Positions 8,081-16,452 are shown, numbered from the stretch's first letter. The stretch: 22,141 bases of DNA from Betaproteobacteria bacterium (GCA_025356695.1 JANXSE010000353.1:1-22141); one strand, 5' to 3'. The notes: generated by a model from the sequence alone, not told the origin. Made by a program: numbers and translations.

Positions 8081-9307
8081 TTACGCGGCAAGCAGGACGC
8101 CGCGACGCTTGCAAACGTAACTCATCGTCTCGACCAGCTGGTCGATCATTTTTTCCGTATGCAGGCAAGTCACCGAAAAGCGGATGCGGCTGCGCCGTTT
8201 CTGCACTGCCGGATACATGATGCAGGGCGCAAAAAATCCGGCCTCGAAGAGATCGTGCGAAATGCATTGCGCGGTTTCTTCCTCGCCAACCAGTACCGGC
8301 ACGATCGGCGTCTCGCCACGGCCCAGCACATCAAGATCCTGCGCCGCGAGGCCGTCGCGCAGCCGTTTCGACAGCGCCCACAAACGATGGCGGCGTTGCG
8401 GTTCACTGCGTGCAATTTCGAGCGCGGTCATAGCACCAAGTGCAATGGAGCCGAAAGTCGCACCGGAAAACATATAAGTGCGTGCGGCAACCCGCAGGTA
8501 GTCGATCAGCGCCTGCTCGCCGGCGATGAAACCGCCGGACAGACCGAATGCTTTCGAAAAAGTACCCATGTTGACGTCAACGCCCGCGTTCAAACCGAAA
8601 TGCTCGAGCGTGCCCTTGCCCTGCTCGCCAAGCACGCCGCCGGCGTGCGCGTCATCGACCATCACCATCGCGTCATAGCTGCGCGCCAGCGCAACGATTT
8701 CCGGCATGCGCGCAATATCACCGTCCATGCTGAACACGCCGTCGGTGACGATCAAGGCGCGGTGATCGCGATACCGCTGCATCTTTTCAGCGAGGTCATC
8801 CATATCGTTATGGCGATAGGTGACGACGGTCGCGTGCGCCAGCGAATAACCGTCGATGATACTGGCGTGGTTTAACTCATCGCTGAAGATCACATTTTCG
8901 CGGCGATCGGTGCCGCGCCGCAGCAGCGCCGAGACGCCGCGCAGCGGCATGTCAACAATCGCCGGTATCGTGCCCATGTTCGCCATCATGCCGGTCGGAA
9001 ACAACAAGGCGTCGTCGACGCCTTTGAAACGCGCGGTGCGCTGTTCGAGTTCGCGATGCACATCAAGGCTGCCGGAAACGCAACGCGACCCGCATGGATG
9101 CAAACCGTACCGCTCGATGCCGTCGATCACCGACGCTTTGACGCGCGGATCGTTGGCCAGCCCGAGATAATTAGCGGTTGCAAACGAAATCACCTCGCGG
9201 CCGTCAACGACGACCTGCGGTTCGCTCGACAAACCTGCAGTAACCAGCATCGGCGGGTAGAGACCGCCATCCTTTGCGTTGCTGATGAACGTGCGAATTT
9301 TTTCCAC
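8081..9307 (-). CDS. PLP-dependent alpha-oxoamine synthase (AONS/KBL/SPT family)
   Basis: GTG start at 9307 with AAGGA 5 nt upstream. The 408-residue protein has the fold-type I landmarks of the family: NYLGLANDP (46-54), NHASIIDG (146-153), VMVDDAHAGGVLGE with the DDAH motif at 218-221, and GTFSKAFGLSGG with the Schiff-base lysine K252. Family members condense an amino acid with an acyl-CoA or acyl-carrier thioester with loss of CO2 (8-amino-7-oxononanoate synthase, 2-amino-3-ketobutyrate ligase, serine palmitoyltransferase). No biotin or threonine-catabolism gene is nearby, so the product cannot be assigned. A short-chain dehydrogenase lies divergently upstream and could reduce a ketone product, which is inference only. 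Confidence 0.9.
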   Translation of the reverse strand: MEKIRTFISNAKDGGLYPPMLVTAGLSSEPQVVVDGREVISFATANYLGLANDPRVKASVIDGIERYGLHPCGSRCVSGSLDVHRELEQRTARFKGVDDALLFPTGMMANMGTIPAIVDMPLRGVSALLRRGTDRRENVIFSDELNHASIIDGYSLAHATVVTYRHNDMDDLAEKMQRYRDHRALIVTDGVFSMDGDIARMPEIVALARSYDAMVMVDDAHAGGVLGEQGKGTLEHFGLNAGVDVNMGTFSKAFGLSGGFIAGEQALIDYLRVAARTYMFSGATFGSIALGAMTALEIARSEPQRRHRLWALSKRLRDGLAAQDLDVLGRGETPIVPVLVGEEETAQCISHDLFEAGFFAPCIMYPAVQKRRSRIRFSVTCLHTEKMIDQLVETMSYVCKRRGVLLAA

Positions 9308-9604
9308 GAAGATCCTTCAGGCACAATTACAGCGAACGGCCATATCCCATTGGAATAAGTCGGACCGTGCGATGCAAAGAATTGCGTAAATAAAGGCTGC
9401 GAAATGCAGGGCGATTCTTCTTTTTAATAAATAATTTTCGCTACTACACCAAAAGGTTAGCGGAGGCATTCGCCTTTTGGAGTACGATTCCATACGTACG
9501 TGCTATTACGTACCTGCAAAATCCCGCTGACGCGCACGGCGGGTGCTAATCTCGCACGCGTCGATGCGCACAGACCGCGCAGGTTTTCCGCTCTCGAAGG
9601 CACT
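9308..9604. promoter_or_regulatory. Divergent intergenic region with two dyads
   Basis: This AT-richer gap separates the oxoamine synthase (-) and the dehydrogenase (+). It holds an inverted repeat CCAAAAGG (9449-9456) / CCTTTTGG (9473-9480) with a 16-nt spacer, and a second one GTACGT (9496-9501) / ACGTAC (9508-9513). These could be operators or hairpins in a shared regulatory region. No convincing sigma70 -35/-10 pair was picked out. Confidence 0.45.
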
Positions 9605-10495
9605 ATGACAATCACTCCAAACGCAGTCATGATCACCGGCGCATCAAGCGGTATCGGCGCCGCCTGCGCACTTAAACTGGGCGCGCGCGGCATGCCGGTT
9701 TTTGCCGGTGTGCGCAACGCCGCCGATGGCGCCGCGCTGCGCGCAAAAAACGCCGCCATGATCACGCCGGTCATCATCGACGTAACCGATCAGGCATCCA
9801 TCAAAGCCGCGGTGGAAAACGTCGCCGCCGCCGTCGGCGCGCAAGGCCTCGGCGGCCTCGTCAACAATGCGGGCATCGCCGTCGGCGGGCCGCTCGAAGT
9901 GCTGCCGCTAAACGAATTGCGCCGCCAGTTCGAGGTCAATGTTTTCGGCCAAGTCGCCGTCACGCAAGCGTTTCTGCCGCTGTTGCGTTTGGCGCGCGGA
10001 CGCATCGTCAACATGGGCTCGATTGCAGGCCGCGTTGCGCTGCCCTTCATCGGGCCTTATTCGATGTCGAAAGCGGCGTTGAAGTCGATGACCCATTCGC
10101 TGCGCCTCGAACTCGATGCCTGGGGCATAGACGTTTCGATCGTCGAACCCGGCGCCATCGCCACGCCGATCTGGCAAAAATCGACCGCCGCCGCCAACAC
10201 GCTTGAAGCAACACTGCAGCACGATGCCTTGTCGCTTTACGTCGAGCACCTTGAATGCGTACGCCGCGTCATCGCAGAAGCCGAACAACACGCGATTGCC
10301 GCCGAAGCCGTCGCCCGCGCAGTGGAACACGCGCTCACGTCAAAACGGCCGAAGACGCACTACCTCGTCGGCACCGACGCAAAATTCCGCGCCGCACTTA
10401 CCGCGCTGCTGCCGCAATCGCTACAGGACAGACTGCACCGCTGGTTTTTAAAACTGCCGCGGCGGCACCAGGCGGGCGGAAAAACTCAATCCTGA
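9605..10495 (+). CDS. Classical short-chain dehydrogenase/reductase (SDR)
   Basis: ATG at 9605 has GAAGG 4 nt upstream. The 296-residue protein has the cofactor motif TGASSGIG (11-18), NNAG (87-90), and the catalytic set S139, Y152, K156 (YSMSK). It is a complete classical SDR with a long C-terminal extension. Sequence style (FAGVRN after the second strand, GPYSMSKAALKSMTHSLRLEL) resembles the retinol-dehydrogenase/hydroxysteroid-dehydrogenase-like subgroup, which would suggest a hydrophobic alcohol or ketone substrate. The stop codon lies within a heptamer tandem repeat. It converges with the Bug gene at 10516. Confidence 0.9.
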   Translation: MTITPNAVMITGASSGIGAACALKLGARGMPVFAGVRNAADGAALRAKNAAMITPVIIDVTDQASIKAAVENVAAAVGAQGLGGLVNNAGIAVGGPLEVLPLNELRRQFEVNVFGQVAVTQAFLPLLRLARGRIVNMGSIAGRVALPFIGPYSMSKAALKSMTHSLRLELDAWGIDVSIVEPGAIATPIWQKSTAAANTLEATLQHDALSLYVEHLECVRRVIAEAEQHAIAAEAVARAVEHALTSKRPKTHYLVGTDAKFRAALTALLPQSLQDRLHRWFLKLPRRHQAGGKTQS

Positions 10496-10508
10496 ATCCC
10501 GAATCCTG
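10488..10508. repeat. Heptamer tandem repeat, 3 copies (AATCCYG)
   Basis: Units AATCCTG, AATCCCG, AATCCTG run without interruption and supply the stop codon of the upstream dehydrogenase. The same heptamer recurs at 11511-11524 and 12505-12532. Confidence 0.8.
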
Positions 10509-10515
10509 CTGTCAG

Positions 10516-11481
10516 TCACTCCGCCTTCGCGCCTGCTGCCTTGACGACCCTGGCCCACGCCGGAATGTCGTTGCGTATATTCGCCGCAAACGCTTCCGGC
10601 GTTGAGGTTTCCGGTTCGGCGCCGAGTGCGATGTAACGCTCGCGCAAATCCTTCGTGCCGACTGCCGTCACTATCGCGTTGTTGAGCCTGGCAACAATCT
10701 CTTTCGGCAAACCGGCCGGGCCGAGAAAACCGTACCAGGTCGTCGATTCATAACCGGGCATGCCCGATTCGGCCACTGTCGGCACCTCGGGTAACACGCT
10801 TGAGCGCGCCTTGCTGGTCACCGCAATCGGTATCGCCTTGCCGGCGCGGATGTGGCCGAGCACCGGCGCGATGTTGACGAACACCATGTCGCATTGCCCT
10901 GCAATCACATCGACAATCGCCGGCCCCGCGCCCTTGTACGGCACGTGCGTCATCTGGATGCCGGCCATGCTGTCGAGCAGCGCCGCGGCCAGATGCATGG
11001 TGTTGCCGACGCCGCCCGAGGCGAAGTTAAGTTTGTTCGGCTGCTTCTTCGCCAGCGCGATCAACTCCTTGATACTGCGCACCGGCAGCGACGGATGCAC
11101 CACCAGCACGCTCGGCGTCAACGCAACCAGGCTGATCGGCGTGAAATCTTTGCTGACATCGAAGCTCAGCTTGTCGTAGAGCGACACGCTGATCGGCAGC
11201 GAACTGTTGCCGAACAACAGCGTGTAGCCGTCGGCGGGTGCGCGCGCCACAATTTCAGCCGCGATATTGCCGTTGGCCCCCGGCCGCGCATCGGCCACGA
11301 ATTGCTGGCCCAACTGGTCGGCGAGCTTGACCGCCAGCGGCCGGATCAGCGTGTCTGCAGCGCCGCCGGGCGGAAACGGAATCACCACGCGCACCGCTTT
11401 GGCAGGATAGGTTTGCGCATGCAACGGCAGCGTTGCGGCAAATCCGCTCAGTCCGAATAAAAGCGCAGCAAAATATTTCAC
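10516..11481 (-). CDS. Bug/TctC-family periplasmic receptor
   Basis: GTG start at 11481 with GGGGAG 7 nt upstream. The 321-residue protein has a signal peptide (to LPLHAQ, about 22), then AVRVVIPFPPGGAADTL, DARPGANGNIAAEIVA, ADGYTLLFGNSS, and MTHVPYKGAGPAIVD, the Bug signature blocks. It is the last of three receptors in a probable minus-strand operon (start 13512) and the most divergent of the three. It follows the middle one by 45 bp. No TctA/TctB permease is present nearby. Confidence 0.93.
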   Translation of the reverse strand: MKYFAALLFGLSGFAATLPLHAQTYPAKAVRVVIPFPPGGAADTLIRPLAVKLADQLGQQFVADARPGANGNIAAEIVARAPADGYTLLFGNSSLPISVSLYDKLSFDVSKDFTPISLVALTPSVLVVHPSLPVRSIKELIALAKKQPNKLNFASGGVGNTMHLAAALLDSMAGIQMTHVPYKGAGPAIVDVIAGQCDMVFVNIAPVLGHIRAGKAIPIAVTSKARSSVLPEVPTVAESGMPGYESTTWYGFLGPAGLPKEIVARLNNAIVTAVGTKDLRERYIALGAEPETSTPEAFAANIRNDIPAWARVVKAAGAKAE

Positions 11482-11510
11482 GTGGACTCTCCCCGCTTTA
11501 TGTTTTTCTG

Positions 11511-11524
11511 AATCCCGAATCCCG
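11511..11524. repeat. Heptamer tandem repeat, 2 copies (AATCCCG)
   Basis: Two exact AATCCCG units lie in the 45-bp gap between two Bug receptor genes. Confidence 0.7.
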
Positions 11525-11526
11525 CC

Positions 11527-12492
11527 CTACTCCGGCTTGATCAGCTTCGCCCACTTCGCCGCGTCGGCAAGCAGATATTTGCGAAACGCCTCCGGCGTGC
11601 TGCCGACCGGCTCGGAACCATCGGCGAGTATGCGTTCACGGATCTCCGGCAGCGCCAGTACGCGCACCAGTTCGCCATTGAGTTTCGCCACGATGTCTTT
11701 GGGCAAACGCGCCGGCCCGAGCACGCCGTACCAGCCGACTACATCGAAGCCGGGCAGCACTTCCGCCATGGTCGGCATGTCGGGCAATACGCTGACGCGC
11801 TTCGGTGTCGTCACCGCCAGCGCGCGCAGCTTGCCAGAGCGCACCAGCACCTGCGCGCCCTGCATGCCGGCAAAGCCGTATTGATATTGCCCGCCGACCA
11901 GATCGATCATCGCCGGGCCCGCACCTTTGTACGGAATGTGCTGCGCTTTTACGCCGACAAACTGGTTATAGAGTTCACCCGCGAGATGACCGCCGCTGCC
12001 GAGGCCGGCCGAGCCGTAATTGAGCGCGCCCTTGTAGTTCTTCGTCCACTCGACAAACTCTTTGACGTTTTTCGCCGGCATGGATGGATGCACCAGCAGC
12101 ATCATGCCGCCGGCGGTGAGCTGGCTGATCGGCGTGAAATCATCGACCACCTTGTACGGCAGTTTCGGATTCAGCGCTGCATTGACGGTGTGCTGCACGT
12201 AAGGAAGGAACAGCGTGTAACCGTCTGGCAGCGCATGCGCGACGATTTCCGCGGCATTGACACCCGAAGCGCTGGCGCGGTTGTCCACCACGATCTGCTG
12301 CTTGAAGGTTTCGGCCATGCGCGCGCCGAACAGCCGCGCGAGGATATCGGTGGTACCGCCGGGTGCCGCCGGCGTGATCAAACGGATCGGCCGGTTCGGA
12401 TAATCGGCTTGCGCAAACGCACCGCTAACCGCCACACAGGCCAGCGTAAAAAAAACGCCGCCGGCAATCTGCTTCACAAAACTATACCTCAC
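11527..12492 (-). CDS. Bug/TctC-family periplasmic receptor (paralogue of the 12535-13512 gene)
   Basis: GTG start at 12492 with GAGGAG 6 nt upstream; an internal GTG (VKQIAGG) lacks such a site. The 321-residue protein has a signal peptide, then YPNRPIRLITPAAPGGTTD, VDNRASASGVNAAEIVA, LNYGSAGLGSGGHLAGELYN and AQHIPYKGAGPAMIDLVGG. It is collinear along its whole length with the receptor encoded just upstream and identical over long stretches, so the two arose by tandem duplication. Residues lining the ligand loops are largely shared (GLGSGGHLAGELYN), suggesting related ligands. The C-terminus is a few residues shorter than its twin (ends KLIKPE). Confidence 0.93.
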   Translation of the reverse strand: MRYSFVKQIAGGVFFTLACVAVSGAFAQADYPNRPIRLITPAAPGGTTDILARLFGARMAETFKQQIVVDNRASASGVNAAEIVAHALPDGYTLFLPYVQHTVNAALNPKLPYKVVDDFTPISQLTAGGMMLLVHPSMPAKNVKEFVEWTKNYKGALNYGSAGLGSGGHLAGELYNQFVGVKAQHIPYKGAGPAMIDLVGGQYQYGFAGMQGAQVLVRSGKLRALAVTTPKRVSVLPDMPTMAEVLPGFDVVGWYGVLGPARLPKDIVAKLNGELVRVLALPEIRERILADGSEPVGSTPEAFRKYLLADAAKWAKLIKPE

Positions 12493-12504
12493 GCATCACT
12501 CCTC

Positions 12505-12532
12505 AATCCTTAATCCTTAATCCTGACTCCTG
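12505..12532. repeat. Heptamer tandem repeat, 4 copies (AATCCTT/AATCCTG/ACTCCTG)
   Basis: Units AATCCTT, AATCCTT, AATCCTG, ACTCCTG fill most of the 42-bp gap between the two closest Bug paralogues. Confidence 0.78.
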
Positions 12533-12534
12533 CT

Positions 12535-13512
12535 TCAATTAAGCTTAGCGCCGCTTTCCTTCACCAGCTTCGCCCATTTGGCCAGATCGGCCAGCATGTA
12601 CTGACGGAATTCTTCGGGCGTATTCACAACCGGCTCGGAACCGTCAGCGAGAATACGTTCGCGGATATCCGGCGCCTGCATGATTTTCACAATCTCGGCG
12701 TGCAGCCGCGCGAGGATGGGCTTCGGCAGTTTCGCCGGCGCCGCAACACCGTACCAGCCGACGATTTCGAATCCGGGTAGTACTTCCGCCATCGCCGGCA
12801 GATCGGGAATCGCCGCAATGCGTTTCGGATTGGTCACCGCAATGCCGCGCAGCTTGCCGCCGCGCACCAGCGTCTGTGCCGCCTGTATGCCGGCAAAATT
12901 GTAGTGGTACTGGCCGCCAACCAGATCGATCAGCGCCGGTCCCGAACCTTTGTACGGAATATGCTGCGCCTTGATGCCGACCGTCACGTTATAAAGTTCG
13001 CCGGCGAGATGGCCACCGCTGCCGAGCCCGGCCGAACCGAAATTAAGCGGGCCCTTGAAATTTTTTGTCCACTCGACGAATTCCTTCAAATTCTTCACCG
13101 GCGTCGATACATTGATCACCAGCATCAGGCCCGCCGCGGTCAACTGCGTGATCGGCGTGAAGCTGTTGACCGGGTGATAAGGCAAGCTTGGATTCAGTGC
13201 CGCGTTGACGGTGTGCTGATGGTAGGGCACGAACAGCGTGTAACCGTCGGGCGGTGAATTGGCGACAATTTCCGCAGCGACCACCCCGGATGCACTCGCG
13301 CGGTTATCGACGATCACCTGCTGCTTGAGCGCCTCGGTCAGTTTGGCGCCGACCAGGCGCGCCAGAATGTCGGTGGTGCCGCCGGGTGCCGCCGGCGTGA
13401 CGAGCCGTATCGGGCGATTCGGATAACCGTCCTGCGCATACGCAACGCCTGCAAGCGGCAGCAGTGCCGCCGCCAGCAAAATGCCGAAACTAACCGTTCT
13501 TTTCGTATGCAT
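12535..13512 (-). CDS. Bug/TctC-family periplasmic receptor (first of three in tandem)
   Basis: ATG at 13512 is preceded by GGAGGAG at about 6 nt and followed by a signal peptide (MHTKRTVSFGILLAAALLPL, cut near AYAQ-DG). The 325-residue product shows YPNRPIRLVTPAAPGGTTD, VDNRASASGVVAAEIVA, SPPDGYTLFVPYHQHTVN, and AQHIPYKGSGPALIDLVGG. It heads the run 12535-11527-10516 on the minus strand. A TATATT box (minus strand, 13547-13542) could be its -10, with a poor -35. The opposite strand starts a further Bug-like gene 130 bp away, so this is a divergent receptor pair. Confidence 0.93.
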   Translation of the reverse strand: MHTKRTVSFGILLAAALLPLAGVAYAQDGYPNRPIRLVTPAAPGGTTDILARLVGAKLTEALKQQVIVDNRASASGVVAAEIVANSPPDGYTLFVPYHQHTVNAALNPSLPYHPVNSFTPITQLTAAGLMLVINVSTPVKNLKEFVEWTKNFKGPLNFGSAGLGSGGHLAGELYNVTVGIKAQHIPYKGSGPALIDLVGGQYHYNFAGIQAAQTLVRGGKLRGIAVTNPKRIAAIPDLPAMAEVLPGFEIVGWYGVAAPAKLPKPILARLHAEIVKIMQAPDIRERILADGSEPVVNTPEEFRQYMLADLAKWAKLVKESGAKLN

Positions 13513-13563
13513 GCGCCGCTCCTCCGGTGATGTGCTGCGCAAATATAGCGGAAAACGGGCGCG

Positions 13564-13591
13564 CCGACGCAGCCGCGTGCAATCGTATAAT
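13564..13591 (+). promoter_or_regulatory. Candidate sigma70 promoter for the fifth receptor and fused selenoprotein
   Basis: A perfect TATAAT (13586-13591) is preceded by a weak -35-like CCGACG (13564-13569) at 16 nt. The predicted start site is near 13598, giving a leader of about 45 nt before the TTG start at 13643. The -10 is strong and the -35 is poor, so an activator may be needed. Confidence 0.5.
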
Positions 13592-13642
13592 CAGGCAGCG
13601 GTCAACAGCATCAGCGGTGCAATCGACCGCCTGGAGGATCCC

Positions 13643-14629
13643 TTGAAAGTAATGCCCTTTATATTGCGTGCCGCTGCCGCATTTGTTCTCGGCTTGAGCG
13701 TCACCACGTACGCAGCCGACTGGAAGCCGGAACGCAACGTTGAAATCATCGTGCCGACCGGCCCCGGCAGCGGCGTCGACAACACCGCGCGCACGCTGCA
13801 GATGATCATGCAAACGGCGAAGCTGGTCGAAGCGCCGGTGTCGGTCAGCAACCGCGCCGGCGGCAGTTACGGTGTTGCCCTCAATTACCTGACGCAATTC
13901 GCCGGCGACGGCCAGCATCTGATGATCCAGACCTCGACGCCCCTGTCGGCGCTGCTGACCGGCCAGATCACACTCAACTATTTCGAATACACGCCGATCG
14001 CCAATCTGATCAGCGAACCAATCGCCTTCATGGTGCGGGCCGATTCGCCGATTGCCAGCGGCCGCGATCTCGCGGCACGCATCAAGGCCGACCCGGGCGG
14101 GGTCAGCATCGCGCTCGCAGCAGCACGCGGCAATGCTTATCACATCACCGCTGCATTGATTGCGCGCGCGGTCGGCGCCGACAGCCGCAAACTCAGGATC
14201 GTGGTATTCGGTTCGTCGGCCGATGCAATGACGGCGCTGCTCGGCGGCCACGTCGATGTGGCCTCGGTGACGCCCGGCGCATTTCTGCAGTTGCTCGAGG
14301 CCAAAAAAATCCGCATCACTGGCGTCGCCTCGCCGCGCCGGCTCGCCGGCCCGCTGGCAAACGTGCCGACGCTGCGCGATCAGGGCATCGACGTGGTATT
14401 CGACGTGCCGCGCAGCATCATCGCCGCGAAAGGCCTGTCGGCGGCGCAGATTCAGTATTGGGACAGCGTGTTTCAGCGCGTGATCAAAACGCCGGCGTGG
14501 AAGGAAGCACTGGAAAAAAACCAGTGGGACGAGGACTACATGCCGAGTGCGGAACTCGGCAAATATCTGAAATCGCAGTACACGATTTTGAAAGATGTGC
14601 TGGGTGAACTCGGTATGGTGAAGCAATAA
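13643..14629 (+). CDS. Tripartite tricarboxylate/Bug-like substrate-binding protein
   Basis: The start chosen is TTG at 13643 because GGAGG lies 5 nt upstream; an in-frame ATG at 13652 is the alternative. The product (about 328 aa) has a signal peptide (to YAAD), then RNVEIIVPTGPGSGVDNTAR, VSNRAGGSYGVALNYL, YFEYTPIANLISEPIAFMV. It is clearly of the TctC/Bug fold family but differs from the other four receptors: the usual HIPYKG is replaced by RIVVFGSSADAMTALLGGHV. It lies 74 bp upstream of the fused UGSC selenoprotein on the same strand, making it a candidate provider of that enzyme's substrate (inference). Confidence 0.88.
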   Translation: MKVMPFILRAAAAFVLGLSVTTYAADWKPERNVEIIVPTGPGSGVDNTARTLQMIMQTAKLVEAPVSVSNRAGGSYGVALNYLTQFAGDGQHLMIQTSTPLSALLTGQITLNYFEYTPIANLISEPIAFMVRADSPIASGRDLAARIKADPGGVSIALAAARGNAYHITAALIARAVGADSRKLRIVVFGSSADAMTALLGGHVDVASVTPGAFLQLLEAKKIRITGVASPRRLAGPLANVPTLRDQGIDVVFDVPRSIIAAKGLSAAQIQYWDSVFQRVIKTPAWKEALEKNQWDEDYMPSAELGKYLKSQYTILKDVLGELGMVKQ

Positions 14630-14655
14630 ATTAATGCAGTAGCGCCCCACCCCGA

Positions 14656-14685
14656 CCCTCTGCCGCTATAAAGCGCGGGGGAGGG
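14656..14685. repeat. GC-rich palindrome between receptor and selenoprotein genes
   Basis: CCCTC (14656-14660) pairs with GAGGG (14681-14685), and inner CGCT (14664-14667) with AGCG (14672-14675). It resembles the widespread 'ccctcccccgc..gcgggggaggg' intergenic palindrome. It lies just before the ribosome binding site of the next gene and could also attenuate readthrough. Confidence 0.5.
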
Positions 14686-14703
14686 AGAACCACGGAGAAA
14701 AAA

Positions 14704-16431
14704 ATGCCTGTCAACAACGACGGTTACTACGAAGCCTACTGGCCGCGCGGCGCGCGCCAGCAGAAAACGCGCGCGCTGGCGCCGCGGCTGGCATCACTCG
14801 AAGGCAAAACCGTCGCGCAGTTGTGGGACTATCTGTTCAAGGGTGACGAAGTATTTGCGCTGCTGGAAGAAGATTTGAAACGCCGCTACCCCGGCATCAA
14901 GTTCGTCAGCTGGCGCGATTTCGGCAGCACCCACGGCGACGACGAAAAAGAAGCGCTCGCGCTGTTACCGCAACGTTTCAAGGAACTGGGGGTCGACGCC
15001 GTCATCTCCGGCATGGCCTGTTGAGGCAGCTGCACGCCCGCCGTGTTGCGGGCCAGTGCAGTGTGCGAAGCGGCGGGCTATCCGACCTCATCGCTGACCT
15101 GCGAAGGTTTTTTCAAACAGGCGGCGGCCACCTCGATCGGTCTCGGCATGCCAAACATCGCGCTCGCCATGGTGCCCGGCCACATCGGCACCAAGAGCCG
15201 CGAAGAGCTGCGCCGCGACATCCTCGGCGTCACCGCGCAGCAGGTGATTGCAAACCTCACCGTGATGCCGGCCGCCAAAGGAATCAGCGGCGAACCGGGT
15301 GCGCGCGACATCGTGGTGCGCGGCGGCTTCGCCGAGGTCAACCGCTATTTCTACGCACACGAATATTCCGACGGCTTGCCGGTCGTGCCACCAACCGCAG
15401 AGGCGATCGCAGCATTTCTGCGCTTCACCGACCGCAGCCCTGACGAGGTGCTGGGCGTGCTGTTGCCCGACTGCCGCGCCGCTACCGTGTGGAATGTCGC
15501 CGTCAACGGCGTAATGGCGGGCTGCCTTCCGCAATATATGCCGATACTCGTGGCACTGATCGAAGCGATGGCCGATCCGAAATACGGCGTCGAACACAGC
15601 GGCAACACGCCCGGCGCTGACACCCTGATCATCCTCAACGGGCCGATCATCAAGCAACTCGATTTCAATTACACCCAGGGCGCGCTGCGCGACGGTTTTC
15701 TGCCGAACACGTCAATCGGCCGTTTTTTCCGCCTCTATCTGCGCAACGTTGCCGGTTTTCTGCTGCACAAAACCGACAAGGCGACCTTCGGCAACACTTG
15801 GCGCGTGGTGCTCGCCGAGAACGACGACGTGCTGAAGGAAATCGGCTGGCCGACCACCGGCGAGGAAATGGGTTTCAAGGCCGGCGACAACACGGTGACG
15901 ATTTCACGTTTTACCGGCGGCGGCTCGCTCTCATCCGTTTCAGGCAGCACGCCGGAAGAACTGCTGCCCTATCTCGCCGACTCGCTGCTGCGCTTCAACA
16001 ACTGGCAGATCACGTTCACCACCAGCCACGGCCACGGCACGCTGCGTCCGCTCGCCGTCATCAGCCCGATCATCGCCGAAACGATCGCCAAGGCCGGCTG
16101 GTCGAAAGCCGATGTGAAAACCTTTTTGTTCGAACACGCGCGCATGCCGGCGTATGTATTCGAGCGCCAGTTGCGCGACTGGAACATCCGCGGCGTCTGG
16201 GATTTGAAAGACGACGTCGTCAACGGCCGCATCCCGAAGGTGTTCTACGAATCCGATGATCCGAACCGCATGGTGCCGATCACCTGGAAAGCGGAAGACT
16301 TCATGATCGCGGTCGGAGGCGATCCGATGCGCAACAACGCTTATGTGTTCGCGCACAATGCCTTCCTCGGCTTTCCAGTCGGCAAAAAAATAGAACTGCC
16401 GGAAAACTGGGATACGCTGCGCGCCGGTTAA
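14704..16431 (+). CDS. UGSC-family selenoprotein fused to a C-terminal domain of unknown function (575 aa, one selenocysteine)
   Basis: ATG at 14704 follows GGAG at 6 nt. The frame meets one TGA at 15022-15024 (codon 107) and then runs on without a stop to TAA at 16429-16431. Read as selenocysteine, the region is GMAC-U-GSCTPAVLR, a Sec-Gly-Ser-Cys redox motif as in the known UGSC (seleno)protein family, whose cysteine forms read CGSC. A strong hairpin sits 5 nt after the TGA. The N-terminal UGSC domain (about 30-185) is followed by a linker and a second domain (about 215-575) with EYSDGLPVVPPT (220-231), NGVMAGCLPQYMP (conserved Cys274) and DFMIAVGGDP near the end. That second domain is homologous to the protein at 19477-20493. 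No signal peptide is seen, so the protein is probably cytoplasmic. Function is unknown; a Sec/Cys redox or reductive cleavage role is inferred. Ordinary gene calling would split this into a 106-aa ORF and a separate ORF starting near 15043. Confidence 0.9.
15022..15024 (+). other. In-frame TGA read as selenocysteine (codon 107)
   Basis: The TGA lies between TGT (Cys) and GGC-AGC-TGC (Gly-Ser-Cys). Coding continues for 468 residues in the same frame. The same motif with TGA occurs independently at 19137-19139. Confidence 0.9.
15030..15061 (+). promoter_or_regulatory. Bacterial SECIS hairpin candidate
   Basis: CTGCAC+GCCCGC (15030-15041) pairs with GCGGGC (15048-15053) and, after a 2-nt bulge (CA), GTGCAG (15056-15061): 12 base pairs with a 6-nt loop CGTGTT. 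It starts 5 nt after the TGA, and its loop begins 17 nt after it. That matches the placement of SelB-binding hairpins inside bacterial selenoprotein genes. Confidence 0.8.
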
Positions 16432-16452
16432 AAACACCGTAGGGGGTTGGCT

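Noticed and set aside
13490..14650. A 386-codon minus-strand ORF opposite the receptor at 13643
   Set aside because: Antisense shadow with atypical composition; the plus strand has the receptor motifs, start signals and a -10 box.
15022..15024. The TGA as a genuine stop or a decayed pseudogene
   Set aside because: The frame stays open for 468 codons after it, homology is continuous across it, a hairpin follows at SECIS distance, and the same motif with TGA recurs in a second gene.
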